Assembly (NCBI RefSeq): GCF_001723175.1
Contig: NC_064650.1
Span: forward strand, 1,426,001-1,490,000
Length of the DNA: 64,000 bases
Direction: 5' to 3'
Source of the DNA: Penicillium oxalicum
Lineage: Eukaryota; Ascomycota; Eurotiomycetes; Eurotiales; Aspergillaceae
Part shown: positions 15,498 to 26,387 of the stretch, one piece after another
How the letters are laid out: each line of letters opens with the position of its first letter
How positions within the stretch are numbered: position 1 is the stretch's first letter
Notes under the pieces: generated by a model
The model's database searches: none
What the model saw: only the letters and a program-made list of their open reading frames with translations
Told to the model about the DNA's origin: nothing
Made by a program: the position numbers and the translations under genes

Positions 15498-18400
15498 TCA
15501 AACACAATCCCATTCGCAAAAGACACACCATCGGGCAACACGGTCAGCGAGAACTAAGCCGCGCCAAGTGCCACGCTCACCGATCTTGATGACGGTCTCC
15601 CAAACGCTGCCCTCGGCAGGAGCATCGGTGACTGAACACCCGTTTGTGTCAGATGCGCTGACCATATGGTCAGCTTTCCGAGTCAACCGCAGAATTTTGC
15701 CCGAGGGCGCTTGAATTGCCAGCTTGGCCGGCTTCTCTCGACCTGACGCGGATCGGGTTGAGGAAATGGCCGAGGTGGACGCAGAAAATTCGTTGGAGTT
15801 GCTGGAGATGGTTGATGCGCCTGCAATGCTGGAAACCATACTCAGGGCGCTAGAAGGACGCATAAATACGGACGGCGACGCACGACCGTTGCCCTGCAGG
15901 TCATCTTTGGCCGAAGATTGAGGGGACGAGGGATGTTGCCGCACGGCGAAAACAAAGGTGTTGTTGATTGCCAGTCGAGAGCACTGGGGTTGCATGATGT
16001 ACAGATCGTGGCGTTGAGCATGAGGCGTCGGATGCCGTAGGACAAAGTCATAGGGAGGATTCTCGCCCTTGTGGACCAAGGGTAGAGCAAGGGCCATCGG
16101 ATGGGGAATGTCACGACTGGAATGCATAAGGCCCTTTTTGCCGGCGTACACCTTCAGCACAGCCTGCCCTTCATCTCCCGGAAGAACGGCTTTGATGGTG
16201 ATTCGTTTCTGCCCCTGAACCCAGTCAGGCTGGACCAACGCACGCTTGCGAACAATATCCCCACTCTCAAAGAAGTCTCCATCGACATCGCGGGCGAATG
16301 CGGGTGCCTCCACCTCAGCGGCGCACTCGACATCCGGTGGGACCAGCAAGCGAATTTGAACACATTCGAGATTCTCAATACGCATCAGGCTCGTGTCGTA
16401 GTCGGGGAATTGCATGCTGAGCTTGAAGAACTGTGGACAGACGCCAGGCAGAGCCAGCAAAACGTCCGGCGAGACAGGAGGGCAGATATGCTGTTCCTCT
16501 GGGTAAAGTGGAATGTGTGAAAAGCAAATGTCCAGTGGCCGCGCGAGGAAATACCATGTTTCGGCGACCGACATGTTGTTGGTCACGAATTGGCTCCGCC
16601 GAGGGTTGGTAGGGTTCGCCAGGGCACAATCCATGATGCGCCACTCGCCGTCCACCAAGACGGCATTCCACCAGTGATTGGGTCGAGAGAGACTCTCCAG
16701 ATCGAGAGGGTCGCCGGGAGTTTTGAGGAAGCCACGAATCGTCTCAGCATGCAAGCCGACCGCTGCGCACATCTCATGTACGAGGTATGCGATCTCCTGA
16801 GGACTGCCGCGTTTTGCATGCAGGACTCGTTTCATATCCACCTCGAGCCCATCAAGAGGCTCCTCCCATGCGATCTTCTCGCTGACCCACGTAAAGATGG
16901 CTCGCAGTCGCTGGACGTCGCTCTTGTATGGTCGACAAATGTAACCCTGGGCAAGATTGACCGGGTTGGTAAGCGGCGGAATGCTATTAATAAACCGCGC
17001 GCTCTTGTCTACCAGAGTTAAGTTCCCGGCGTTGAAGTTGGTGGGCTCGCTAATGGGAAGTCCATCAATACTCTCATCCCCTTCAGCGGTATCATACAGC
17101 TCCTCGATGGCATAGATAACCGGGTGGTCCATCATTTGGCATCGCTCCGCACGTTCGATCCTCTCATTTCGACTCGGGGAGGATGCTCGGTTCACGTCTC
17201 GACGGACTTGCACCCAGTCAATCGAGCTGGTACTGGCGCCCATCTCACGTCCCAAGTCCCGCGAGTTTTGCGAAATCAGCAGCGGCGAGACCACATCTGC
17301 AAGTCGATTGCCCTTGGCTGGGGACAGAGAGCCACCACCGTGACCCACAGAGATACTGCTCCTCGCACTGGCCGCCCCGGTCTTGGCGGACTCGAAGATT
17401 TTTTTGAAAAATCCTTGCTTTTTTGTCTTCGGCGTTGAAAGGCCTCCAAAAACCCCACCGGAATCTCCCACATCGTTATCTGTCGAGCTCCAGGGTATGG
17501 CAGAAGACGCTCCTTGGCGGGACGTGTTGTGACTAGAATGATAAGAAATTCCCGTCAAAGGCGTCTCTGGTCTGTCGGGGTGCCCGGCATCACTGAAACC
17601 TCGAGACCTGACGGAGTCCATGGCTGTGCTTGGTCGCTGATGAGTCCCGTTTCTTCTCGCGTAGCTGCCGGCACTAGTGGCACTAAAGCCTCCAGCAGAA
17701 AAGCCACTCATTAAGCTTTGTTGTGTTTTGTCGGTACTGGTTGTCATGCTGGTGCCAATGCTTTGCACTCCACTGGAACTGGTCGTACTCGATTTATTGG
17801 TGTAAGAACGGTTCAGTAAATCGCTTCTCTGATCGTGAGCTGATCGCGCTTGGGCATACTGTCCTGCGATAGAGTTATTTCGAGGATGATAAGTGGCGTG
17901 CTTTGGAGGAGGTGGTGGCGGTTGATCCCCGTCCAAATCTCCGTTTTGACCATCAGGTGGCCTGTTCTGATCTTCGAGCTGTCGCAGGCGATTCTCCATC
18001 CGCTGCACGTAGTTGTTAAGTTGGGGTGGCCCGTCCATATAGTTCTCGTGCGCATAGACACTGTGTCGCTGTGTGAACATCCCACGAGAATGGTCCTTAT
18101 TCCCATCGAAGCCCAGTGATGTCAGAGGTCTCCCACGGGTGATAGGCTGTGTTTGATGAGACACGTCGTTGAAATCCTCTCCAGACCACGGGTTGTTAAA
18201 TGACGGAGCCACCGGTGATGTCGAAGATCCACACTCAGGAGACGGAGATGGCTGCTCCCGGGAGAGACCCATGTCTTCCAACGAAGTCATGACATCCTCC
18301 ATTGCGTCTCGTAGTGGTGAAGGCGTACGGCCGTTCATGTCCGATTGCGCAGACATGGCAGAATGAGCAGAGTGTGCCGAAAGCGCACCTGGTGACGGTG

Positions 18401-19481
18401 TTCGCGTAAATATCACATAACGGTCGTTCATACTCAAAGGAGTCGGGGAACGAGACGTTCTGGATCCACGAGTCGATGGCTGAGGAGAATGCTCTGAGTG
18501 GTGTCGCTGATGTGAGGGAGGCTGTGGCGGTTGCGGCGAGTAAGATTGTCGGTTGTGGTAATGATGATGAGAATGAGAATGATTATGATGATGTTGGTGT
18601 GCGTGCTGAGGTGAATTAGAGGGTGGGCGAGCTAGAACGACCCGGTGTGGCGGCGGAGGCGGCGGTGGAGGTGAGTCTTCACGCTCCTGAAGTTGCAGAG
18701 GAGAAACCTCACGATCCATAGGTGACAGATCGCGGTACTGTTGATGTGCCATGGGAGATTGTTGATGTTGAATGGGAGCCATGACTGGACTGACATGCGA
18801 TTGTTGCGCTGTCGCAGTCTCTCGAGGCATGGGGGACGAATCTCGAGATATGGGCCTGGTCGAAGCTCTGCTACCTCGAGGAATGAGAGCGGAAGGCGAA
18901 GGTTCGGGTTCAGTCGATGTTCGCGGAGACATTGAACCCCCACGGGACGAGGGTCGAGATGACACTGAGGAGGGGCGTGATTGGGATGCCTGATTTCTGA
19001 CCGCCGACGCGTGTGTGCGCAGAGGTTTAGATTGGCGCGGAGCTTTGCCAGCTCGAGGAGGTGTCTGGGGAATCGAGCTTTTGGCAGGGGTTGTCGTTCC
19101 AGCCCGCGCCATCTGGGATGAGGGTGCCAACCCTTCCTTGTGAGCCTGAAAAGGTTTGCGAAAGACTGTTTTGTTCTTTTTGGGGGCCGACGTAGGATTG
19201 TTGATCGGAGATGAGCCTGATAAAACCATCTGGCTGGTATCTCGGCTGATTGGGACAAAGTCCTCGCTCATGAGCTCCACGAAGTTGGAAGGGAACAGGC
19301 CGACAGCTCGCCTATCCCGGCGCAAACGTCCCATCCACCATTGTCCGTCGCCAGCATTCAAGCATTCGATCAAGTCTCCTTCCACGAAACCAAGATCGCG
19401 TGTAGTCTCTCCTCCCCATGAGTAGATTGCTCGGCACCAGCACGGGAATCGTGTGGGGAGCTGGGGCGCATTCGGAGCCAT
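15498..19481 (-). CDS. cyk3: Cytokinesis protein Cyk3 (SH3 + transglutaminase-like)
   Basis: A single exon of 1327 residues with ATG at 19479-19481. An SH3 domain lies at about residues 10-72 (CRAIYSWGGETTRDLGF, WWMGRL, GLFPSNFVEL). A long Ser/Pro/His-rich disordered region follows, with polyproline stretches and a run of His residues near 18540-18600. Near residues 830-970 is a transglutaminase-like domain (LRAIFTWVSEKIAWEE, LVHEMCAAVGL, NHWWNAVLVDGEWRIMDCAL). Cyk3 acts at the division site in actomyosin-ring closure and septum formation, and its SH3 binds proline-rich ring proteins. The His and Asp of the transglutaminase triad are present. The usual catalytic Cys position seems to read RGSPQEIA, so the domain is probably not an active cross-linker, as reported for this family. 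Cyk3 tails are poorly conserved; the C-terminal region gives no known domain. Confidence 0.92.
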   Translation of the reverse strand: MAPNAPQLPTRFPCWCRAIYSWGGETTRDLGFVEGDLIECLNAGDGQWWMGRLRRDRRAVGLFPSNFVELMSEDFVPISRDTSQMVLSGSSPINNPTSAPKKNKTVFRKPFQAHKEGLAPSSQMARAGTTTPAKSSIPQTPPRAGKAPRQSKPLRTHASAVRNQASQSRPSSVSSRPSSRGGSMSPRTSTEPEPSPSALIPRGSRASTRPISRDSSPMPRETATAQQSHVSPVMAPIQHQQSPMAHQQYRDLSPMDREVSPLQLQEREDSPPPPPPPPHRVVLARPPSNSPQHAHQHHHNHSHSHHHYHNRQSYSPQPPQPPSHQRHHSEHSPQPSTRGSRTSRSPTPLSMNDRYVIFTRTPSPGALSAHSAHSAMSAQSDMNGRTPSPLRDAMEDVMTSLEDMGLSREQPSPSPECGSSTSPVAPSFNNPWSGEDFNDVSHQTQPITRGRPLTSLGFDGNKDHSRGMFTQRHSVYAHENYMDGPPQLNNYVQRMENRLRQLEDQNRPPDGQNGDLDGDQPPPPPPKHATYHPRNNSIAGQYAQARSAHDQRSDLLNRSYTNKSSTTSSSGVQSIGTSMTTSTDKTQQSLMSGFSAGGFSATSAGSYARRNGTHQRPSTAMDSVRSRGFSDAGHPDRPETPLTGISYHSSHNTSRQGASSAIPWSSTDNDVGDSGGVFGGLSTPKTKKQGFFKKIFESAKTGAASARSSISVGHGGGSLSPAKGNRLADVVSPLLISQNSRDLGREMGASTSSIDWVQVRRDVNRASSPSRNERIERAERCQMMDHPVIYAIEELYDTAEGDESIDGLPISEPTNFNAGNLTLVDKSARFINSIPPLTNPVNLAQGYICRPYKSDVQRLRAIFTWVSEKIAWEEPLDGLEVDMKRVLHAKRGSPQEIAYLVHEMCAAVGLHAETIRGFLKTPGDPLDLESLSRPNHWWNAVLVDGEWRIMDCALANPTNPRRSQFVTNNMSVAETWYFLARPLDICFSHIPLYPEEQHICPPVSPDVLLALPGVCPQFFKLSMQFPDYDTSLMRIENLECVQIRLLVPPDVECAAEVEAPAFARDVDGDFFESGDIVRKRALVQPDWVQGQKRITIKAVLPGDEGQAVLKVYAGKKGLMHSSRDIPHPMALALPLVHKGENPPYDFVLRHPTPHAQRHDLYIMQPQCSRLAINNTFVFAVRQHPSSPQSSAKDDLQGNGRASPSVFMRPSSALSMVSSIAGASTISSNSNEFSASTSAISSTRSASGREKPAKLAIQAPSGKILRLTRKADHMVSASDTNGCSVTDAPAEGSVWETVIKIGERGTWRGLVLADRVARWCVFCEWDCV

Positions 19482-20852
19482 GACGAGGTCTCCACCGTCG
19501 TCTAATCAATGACAAATTCAGGATTGGAGCCTTCGGAGGATATCTTGAGATTTTACCACAAGATCGAAATGCAAGATATCTTCCGCCAGTCCAAAGGCCG
19601 GTGGCGCGAACGAGGGCGTGGAAGTCGGCAGTGTTGTGGCTGCAAGGTGTTTGGAGGGAGTTGAGTGCGGTGACAGGGTGTGCGCAGTCGGAATGATAAG
19701 CAATGCTTAGTCCTCGTACATCGCGTGCGTTGGTGCAAAATAGATCTACCGCCTTTGCCACTGGATCAGAGCGTCGCAAAGGCCAAAAGACAGCAGAAGT
19801 ATGAGGTTGAAGGAAGGAGAAGCCGAACAGGGTCAGTGGTTCAGACGGTGAGGCCCGAGTCGAGTGAGTTGTTTACGTGGTGCCCAAATCCGGACTAGTA
19901 GTGGGGACGTCCCTTATCGATAAGCTTAATCATCTTACGTCAGCTATCTCGTTTCCGGGGCACCGCGCAGCAACCTCGTTTCCAAGTTTAGCTCACGATT
20001 TCAAACACTAACCAGTTGCTCTTACTTACGAACTCAATTCCCGCCGATTTGCGTGGCCTCCTCTGGAAATAGAGTTGTAGCCTCTATCAATCTAGCTGGC
20101 GGTTGATGTAGTATCCTCTGCTTGGGCTCATAGTTCGTCGCCAGTCGAGCCCGTTACGCTTAGCGTCTGCTGAGACGTGATTGACCCATGGATTGCTAGG
20201 CGACGCAACCAAAGTTCTAACTCGAACCAAACCGTAAGACTTGAACCCCCCAACAATGGGCAGATTAGAGTGCACTGTAGGCTCACCAAACTTTTCTCAA
20301 CCTCTCCTCCACTCTCACGTCTCAAAGGGCAAGAATTAGATGAAGTTGCCTGCGGTAGCTATTTACCTTTAACGTAGCGAGCACCATGTGAACTACAAAT
20401 GAGCCTAATGCTTGTACCTTGCTGCCTTTCCGTTTTCCATCCATTCTGAAGACTCTCGTTTCTCTCCCTTTCCCGCCCGCTTCTCCACTTTGCTCTTTTG
20501 CTCTCTGCCAGCTTCGGGACAGAATCGTTCAGAGAGCGTGAACAGTACTCCCAAGCCCTAGTGGACCGATGGTCGTCGCGACCGGCAACATTGAGTCTAT
20601 ATGACTATTTCCACAATCGCACGCTCGGTGTCCGATTCCATATCAATTAAGCCTCCATATCACAGCAGATGCCCCTCTGGAGGGCTCAGCAATATCGTGA
20701 AAGAAAGTGGTCAGCGAGTCCACGTCTTTGTTAGGTGACTCATTGAAAAGAGAAGAGACCTGCGAGCTGGGCCTGCTATAGCTGACGATTGGGTCGAGTC
20801 CTCGCATCTTCAGTACGGAGAGTGGGAGCTTTCTTCCTTCAACTAGGGGATA
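19482..20852. other. Intergenic region upstream of Cyk3
   Basis: About 1.4 kb. It includes the Cyk3 promoter. CT-rich tracts are at 20455-20515. No gene or RNA recognised; short open frames lack family features. Confidence 0.5.
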
Positions 20853-21146
20853 ATGGATCCTCCCGTGGGACAGACGTTGTTCGATCGCCCCTTACGTGGC
20901 GTACAACAATTCGGGTTCGATACCCGCTCTGCTGAAGCTGCCATTAATAATGTGGCGAGCCCTGTCCGCAGACGGTCAACAAGCGGCGAGATCCCCAGTG
21001 ACACTACGGGAGTAGCGGACGCTCTTGAATACGATTTCGAACCCATTGAATACACGGATGGCCTTGACTCGAGTCATTGGTATGGAAGGCGCATGGAGAG
21101 CACAGCCAGAGCCCATCCATGTTGCAACCTAAAAGCTTGGGCATGA
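20853..21146 (+). CDS. Small hypothetical protein (possible first exon)
   Basis: A 97-codon frame with an ATG start in ataATGGATCC. The first 75 residues have sensible composition (PVGQTLFDRPLRGVQQFGFD, then a Ser/Arg stretch, then acidic LEYDFEPIEYTDGLD). After HW the frame meets a good donor sequence (g/GTATGG at about 21078), so the true product may be spliced onward; no convincing following exon was found. It lies between Cyk3 and the pigment-locus oxidase. No family recognised. May be spurious. Confidence 0.25.
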   Translation: MDPPVGQTLFDRPLRGVQQFGFDTRSAEAAINNVASPVRRRSTSGEIPSDTTGVADALEYDFEPIEYTDGLDSSHWYGRRMESTARAHPCCNLKAWA

Positions 21147-22150
21147 AGCTGGTCAATTAGTGAATTGGGTCGGGTATACATCTGGGAGAATCCATTCCTT
21201 GAACGAAGCGAATTCCACAAATCCCTAGTATATTCACAGAGAATCAGACCGGCGGCTCGCACCAGCGCACATCCTGGTCGGGCCCGAAGCTTGAATTGGT
21301 AAAGGACCTGCATGTAGCAGGTACATGGATCATGACAAATCCACAATAGCGTGGACGCACCTTGTCCATTGCTAGTCTTGTCAACTGGTCGGGGTACAAG
21401 CGTGGAAAGCATAGAATTGCCTGTGAGGCAGAGCTGCAAGTTACTGAGCGCAGGGTCGATCCTTGCATCATCGAAATCCACACTGATTTCCAACTCTTCG
21501 CTGCAGGAGTAACGATTGCATCTTGCATCTGACATCCTGAGGCATTACATTCCTCTTGCCGCGAACACGGCCGACTTCACTGAATCGCACCGTTCTTCGC
21601 TCAAGGATGCAATGCAGACTGGGTGGCTATCCCTTGCGTCTAATACTTAGGCAGGGGCAAAATGATGCCGATTGCCCGAGCATGGAGAAAGCGTTCATCC
21701 AGTCAAGTAAGAGCTGTTGAGCCGACAAGCCTGGTTCATGGTCGAAAACGGACATTTGCCCCTGCCGCGATGTTGGAGGGGCGATCCTCTCCCAACCTCC
21801 CATAACATTCCTCCAGACGGAAGTCCTATGAGCGTCCCCAGGGGCCTTGAGAATCAGGTACAGCCATCGAAGTGAACGACTAGTATCCACCTTGACAGAA
21901 CATGCCAAGATGTTTCGGGCCTTGGACAATCCCGCAGGAGTCTTCATTGCCTGTGCCCAGGTACTCATCAAAAAAAGATATTAGAAGCCAGGCCCTCCTG
22001 TAGATCGAGACATGTCCTCACAACTTTGAATCTCAATGTGAAGCGGCGTTGCGTTGATTTTTCTCTGGGAAAATCCCGTCAAATTCCGCCCTCGTGGACC
22101 CGCTAATTCAAAAGAGAGCTTTTAAGCCGAAAAAAGCCCGCAACATAGCC
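21147..22150. other. Promoter side of the multicopper oxidase gene
   Basis: About 1 kb without a convincing gene. Minus-strand frames of 153 codons (21074-21535) and 114 codons (21627-21971) show no known domain. One BrlA-like element (consensus MRAGGGR) is present on the minus strand at 21630-21636 (CAAGGGA), about 515 bp before the oxidase ATG; such 7-mers occur by chance about once per kb. Confidence 0.35.
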
Positions 22151-24203
22151 ATGGCTTCATTGCGCACTCTCCTGCCTCTTGTGGCTTCGAGTTTCTTCTC
22201 ACAAGCATGGGCAAAGCATGTTCAGTTTGAGCTGGACTTGACATGGCAGAAAGGATCTCCGAACGGGAACGTTCGGGAGATGATTTTCATGAATGATCAG
22301 TTCCCGGGCCCTGAGCTGCGCCTAGATCAAGGCGATGATGTGGAGGTTTGTACTCTGTCGAAATTGCCGGGAAGTTTGAGATTCTGATATCGTCACAGTT
22401 CATTGTGCATAATCATATGCCTTTCCAAACGTCCATTCATTTTCACGGGATCGAGCAGCTGGGCACTCCATGGTCAGATGGGGTGCCTGGTTTGACGCAG
22501 AAGCCCATTCAGCCCGGCCGTAGCTGGACATATCGCTGGACAGCTACTCAGTATGGAACCTACTGGTACCATGCCCACATCAAATCAGAGATGATGGATG
22601 GCCTCTACGGGCCGATTTGGATCAAGTAAGACCATGTTCTTGAAAACATTGTGTGATTTCTTCTAACCGACTCAGTCCTTCCCCTGATACCCCCGATCCG
22701 TTCCACCTTATCTCCGACAATGCGGAAGATATCGAGGCGATGCGCAAGGCGGAGAAGAATCCGCACTTGATCATCCTCTCAGACTGGGACAAATTGACAG
22801 CATCGGAATATCAACAGGCACAGGTTGATAGCCGACTCAATATTGCGTAAGGCCGACCTTGATTCAACCCGCTGGAAATAGCCTCGAAATTTGCTAATTT
22901 GAAAACAGATGTATGGACAGTATTCTCGTGAACGGTCGGGGTGCTGTTTACTGCCCTGGCGCCGACAAAATCTCGTCTGTGGAACTGCCGTATCTGCAAT
23001 CACTTGTCGCCGATGACTCCTTGACGGACAAAGGGTAAGTGACGAGATGACAAACGTGGTCCCAGCTTCGTCCATTCAGAGTTCTGACCTTGACGTGTGC
23101 GATTCAGATGCCTGCCCTTTAACTATCAGACTCAAGGTGATTTTCCACCGACGTACCCGGATCGTCTTCCGGAGGGACTTCATTCAGGCTGTGTTCCAAC
23201 CGACGGGGAGCATGAGATTATCGAAGTTGATCCTCAAGACAAATGGGTTGCCCTCAAGTTCATCAGCGCTGCCTCTTTGAAAGCATTCATGTTCTCTATT
23301 GATGAACACCGTATGTGGATCTACGAGGTCGACGGCGGCTACATGGAGCCACTTACTGCGGACAGTGTTCCTCTTTTCCACGGGGAGCGCTACGGTGTAA
23401 TGCTGAAGCTAGACCAACCGGTGAAAGACTACACCATTCGCGTCCCCGACACGCAGGATGATCAAGTTATCTCAGGCTTCGCCACTCTCCGCTACAAGGG
23501 CTCCTCTGGATCCACCTCGGAGCCGTCAAAGCCGTTTGTGGATTATGGCGGGCGGAACACAACGGCGTCGGTGACTAAGTTGGAACCCAAGTTCATTCAT
23601 CCTTACCCGGCCGTGACCATCCCGCAGACTGCCGACCAGATGGTGAATCTTACTCTGGGTCGGGTTGGGTCCTCCTACACATGGACAGCCGCCGGTGGTG
23701 CATTGTATGACGTGATGGCCAACGGGGATGACCCCATCCTGTATGATCTCGACGCCCAGAAGAACCTCGCGGACCAAGTCACCATTCAAACGAAAAATGG
23801 GACCTGGGTTGATCTCCTGCTGCAGCTGGGAGAGATGCCGCACACTTCCAGTACCCAAGCCCCACATGTGATGCACAAGCACTCCAACAAGGCTTACATC
23901 CTGGGTGTTGGACCAGGTATCTTCCAATGGTCCAGCACTGAGGAAGCCATGAAGGAGCACCCGGAGCTGTTCCATCTCGAGAACCCGCAACGACGTGATA
24001 CTTTTGTCACCATCAGCCCCCAAGGAGGTCCTATCTGGATGATGTTACGATATCAGGTGGTCAACCCTGGCCCATTCATTCTCCACTGTCACATTGAGAC
24101 CCACTTGAGCAACGGCATGGCCATCGCTTTGCTGGACGGCATTGATGAGTGGCCTCAAGTCCCCGCAGGTGTGGACCAAAGCCCCCATGCCCATAGAAAC
24201 TGA
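22151..24203 (+). CDS. Secreted multicopper oxidase, Abr1/laccase-like (spore-pigment type)
   Basis: Five exons, 22151-22345, 22399-22625, 22676-22846, 22909-23034 and 23108-24203, give 604 residues. Residues 1-20 (MASLRTLLPLVASSFFSQAWA) form a signal peptide. All four copper-ligand motifs are seen: SIHFHG, WYHAHIKSE, PHVMHKHSN and HCHIETHLSNGM; the last gives the type-1 copper Cys and axial Met. No C-terminal membrane segment is present, so it is not a Fet3-type iron permease partner. The enzyme oxidises phenolic substrates with O2, reduced to water, outside the cell or in the wall. The polyketide synthase of the conidial-pigment type lies next on the same strand, which suggests a role in polymerising its product, as Abr1 (brown1) does in A. 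fumigatus. Assignment to Abr1 rather than YA/Abr2-type laccase is by general resemblance only. Confidence 0.88.
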
Positions 24204-25322
24204 TCTGTGAATGGAGTTGGCTATTGTCGAGTCGGATGGCTCCCTCGGGGTTGCCGTGTCTGTCACATGCGTGTGTGTGTGTGTTTCATCATGTATTTCC
24301 TCGCCTATCGGTTGAGTAGATGATGCTCCGGCGTGTCATTGACTCGTGATAGATAGTTTTACAGCCCATCTTGTCTCTGTCGCGCGAGATCTTTGAGATG
24401 GGAGGTCTCGTTGTTTGGTCGCCGCGGCTTCTCTGACGCCGCTACGTCCTGGTTCCCCCTTTTCGTTGAGTTTCATGTTGTTCATGTACAGTAAATCTAG
24501 TTAATTATCAATTTCATTCATTTTGCACGTTCATTCGCCCTCTCGTTATGCTCGCCAATCCGTGTTGACAAAGTTTCTGATTGTTCACCGGGTTGCGACA
24601 TTGCATCGATCCCCCCTTTCACCGATCGTCGCGAGTCCCTCATTAGAGTTTCCTGCATGCTTTTCGAAATCTGGTGGCTTGCGGTCCGCAGCCGCCGATC
24701 ATCACGATCCGACCTTCCACCATCGACGTCCGATCCACTCGGCCAAAGCTTATCTCGTGATCCAGTTGATTTGATCCGCAGAAATTAGGTGCATGGGGAG
24801 GGGAGGGGAGTCTGCTGAGAAGCATCGTGATCTTTGTTACAGATTTTGAGAGTCAGACATGCAGTCAAACAAGTCTGTCTTCCAATGTGGCTGGGGTCCA
24901 CTTGCAGAGCCAGCTCAATGCAGCTCTGGTATGTACAACCACGAGAGCGGATCCTCGCTCTCCAGGCTTCAGAGCCCCGACCGCTCTCCCAGCCTTCCTG
25001 CAGTATTTCTAGAAGATGATCGACAAGGCAGCACGCCGTGTTCATGGTGCTCGGTCCAAGCGCATGGTCGCTTTGTGCTTCTGTCGAACTAAGCTCTCGT
25101 CCACAGATGGAGTCATGACGTAGAAGCACGCTTTTTTTCACATCATGACAGGATCCATCAGCTCAAGTACAGCGTCTAGAACTGATCCATTGTTTCTATT
25201 GCTCACCTTGACTTCATCGCGTGTGCCGTTACATCCCACGAACACCGGCGGTGCGTCAAAACAATCTGGCGGCATGTGACTCAGATAACCAGAACTCCCT
25301 CGCACTCGTATTTGGAAAGGGG

Positions 25323-25400
25323 GTTTTTTTACTTCTTTTTTATTTTATTTTTATTGTTATTATTATGATTATAATTATTACTACTATTATTATTGTGATT
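25323..25400. repeat. AT-rich microsatellite
   Basis: A run of T with interspersed A passes into imperfect ATT/ATG/ACT trinucleotides (tattattatgattataattattactactattattattg). It lies in non-coding DNA about 1 kb upstream of the polyketide synthase. Confidence 0.8.
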
Positions 25401-26185
25401 AGGGGTTTTGATTTTCTGCCGGTGGTTTTTCCAAATTGTCCCTCTCTTGTCAATCCTGACGGAGCTCTGGTGGAGTTCGGGTTTAGAATCAGCATCTCAA
25501 GTAAATTCTGTCGAATATCGCGAGAGAGATCCAGGGTCCAGAGGGTGGAAAAAGGGTGTGCCTGTTCAAGGACAGGAATAACTTCCTCCTGCGCCCCTAT
25601 GAGAGGGTGGCAGGTACGAGGCAGGTCCAAAGGGGGAGTCTAGGGCAAGCAGGTCACATGACTCGACTCGTGGTCCTCGCGCGTGTAACCCTGCCGAATG
25701 CGGTGATCGACAACCGTCCTGTCAGTGCAACTATTTTGAGCAATTCCCCATGCGGAGCCAGAGATCCTCGAGATGTTACCTGCCTGCACCAAAATCCCAC
25801 GGACTGCATCGTCACTAGTCCGCAAACAGCTGTCCTGCAGTGCAGCAGCTCCGAGGACCTGCCCTGCGGCTGCGCTCCTCTGTGAGCCCTGAGCAGGGTC
25901 TAGCCCCGAATCTAGGGATTATTTCATTATAGGTGAATCCTTGCCTGGCGGTGTCTTATCCCCACGGGCGCGGAAAATGACCTTGCAGGTTTGCCTGATC
26001 GACGACCACGGTAACCGTATCATTGGTTAGTCTTTCACGACCTTGAATTATCCTCTGAGCACCGGTCTATCCAGGCAGTCATGCAATCGGTTGCAAACCC
26101 ATGGAATGATCGGTCAAGTCATACCACCCATACCGTACCTCGAATGGCCATGCAAAACAGGGATATCTCGAGCGATCGAAGGCCT

Positions 26186-26286
26186 TCCCTCTTGTTGCCA
26201 AGATTTTCCATGAATCGATGATGTCCTTAGGTATGAGACGGCCCCACCCCAAGGAAGGTCTCCCGTCGGTCGTTGCTTGTATAAAG
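26186..26286 (+). promoter_or_regulatory. Core promoter of the polyketide synthase: TATA box and a BrlA-like element
   Basis: TATAAAG at 26280-26286 is 102 bp before the start codon, a plausible TATA box. A BrlA response-element match (AGAGGGA on the minus strand, 26186-26192) lies about 195 bp before the ATG. BrlA drives conidiation-specific pigment genes in Aspergillus. The 7-mer is short, so the regulatory claim is an inference. Confidence 0.35.
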
Positions 26287-26387
26287 AACATGTCCCACAG
26301 AGACACCTCTTTCTGGACAATCATCTCTCAACTTTGTTATCAACAACGGACTTCCTTCTTTGGCTAGTAGTCACTACTGACCTGAAG

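Larger units (their letters stand above)
24204..26387. other. Long non-coding stretch between multicopper oxidase and polyketide synthase
   Basis: About 2.2 kb. It holds a short GT run near 24268-24282, a T-rich and ATT-type microsatellite at 25323-25400, and the polyketide synthase promoter at its right end. No frame has ATG plus family support. A pigment-pathway gene could once have been here; no remnant is recognisable. Confidence 0.5.

Noticed and set aside
20905..20930. tRNA T-arm-like sequence (cgggttcgatacccg)
   Set aside because: It has a 4-bp stem with a TTCGATA loop, but no D-arm, anticodon arm or acceptor stem fits around it, and it lies in a small open frame.
21074..21971. Two minus-strand frames (153 and 114 codons) upstream of the multicopper oxidase as a regulator gene
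   Set aside because: No zinc-cluster cysteines or other domain seen, no convincing splice between them.
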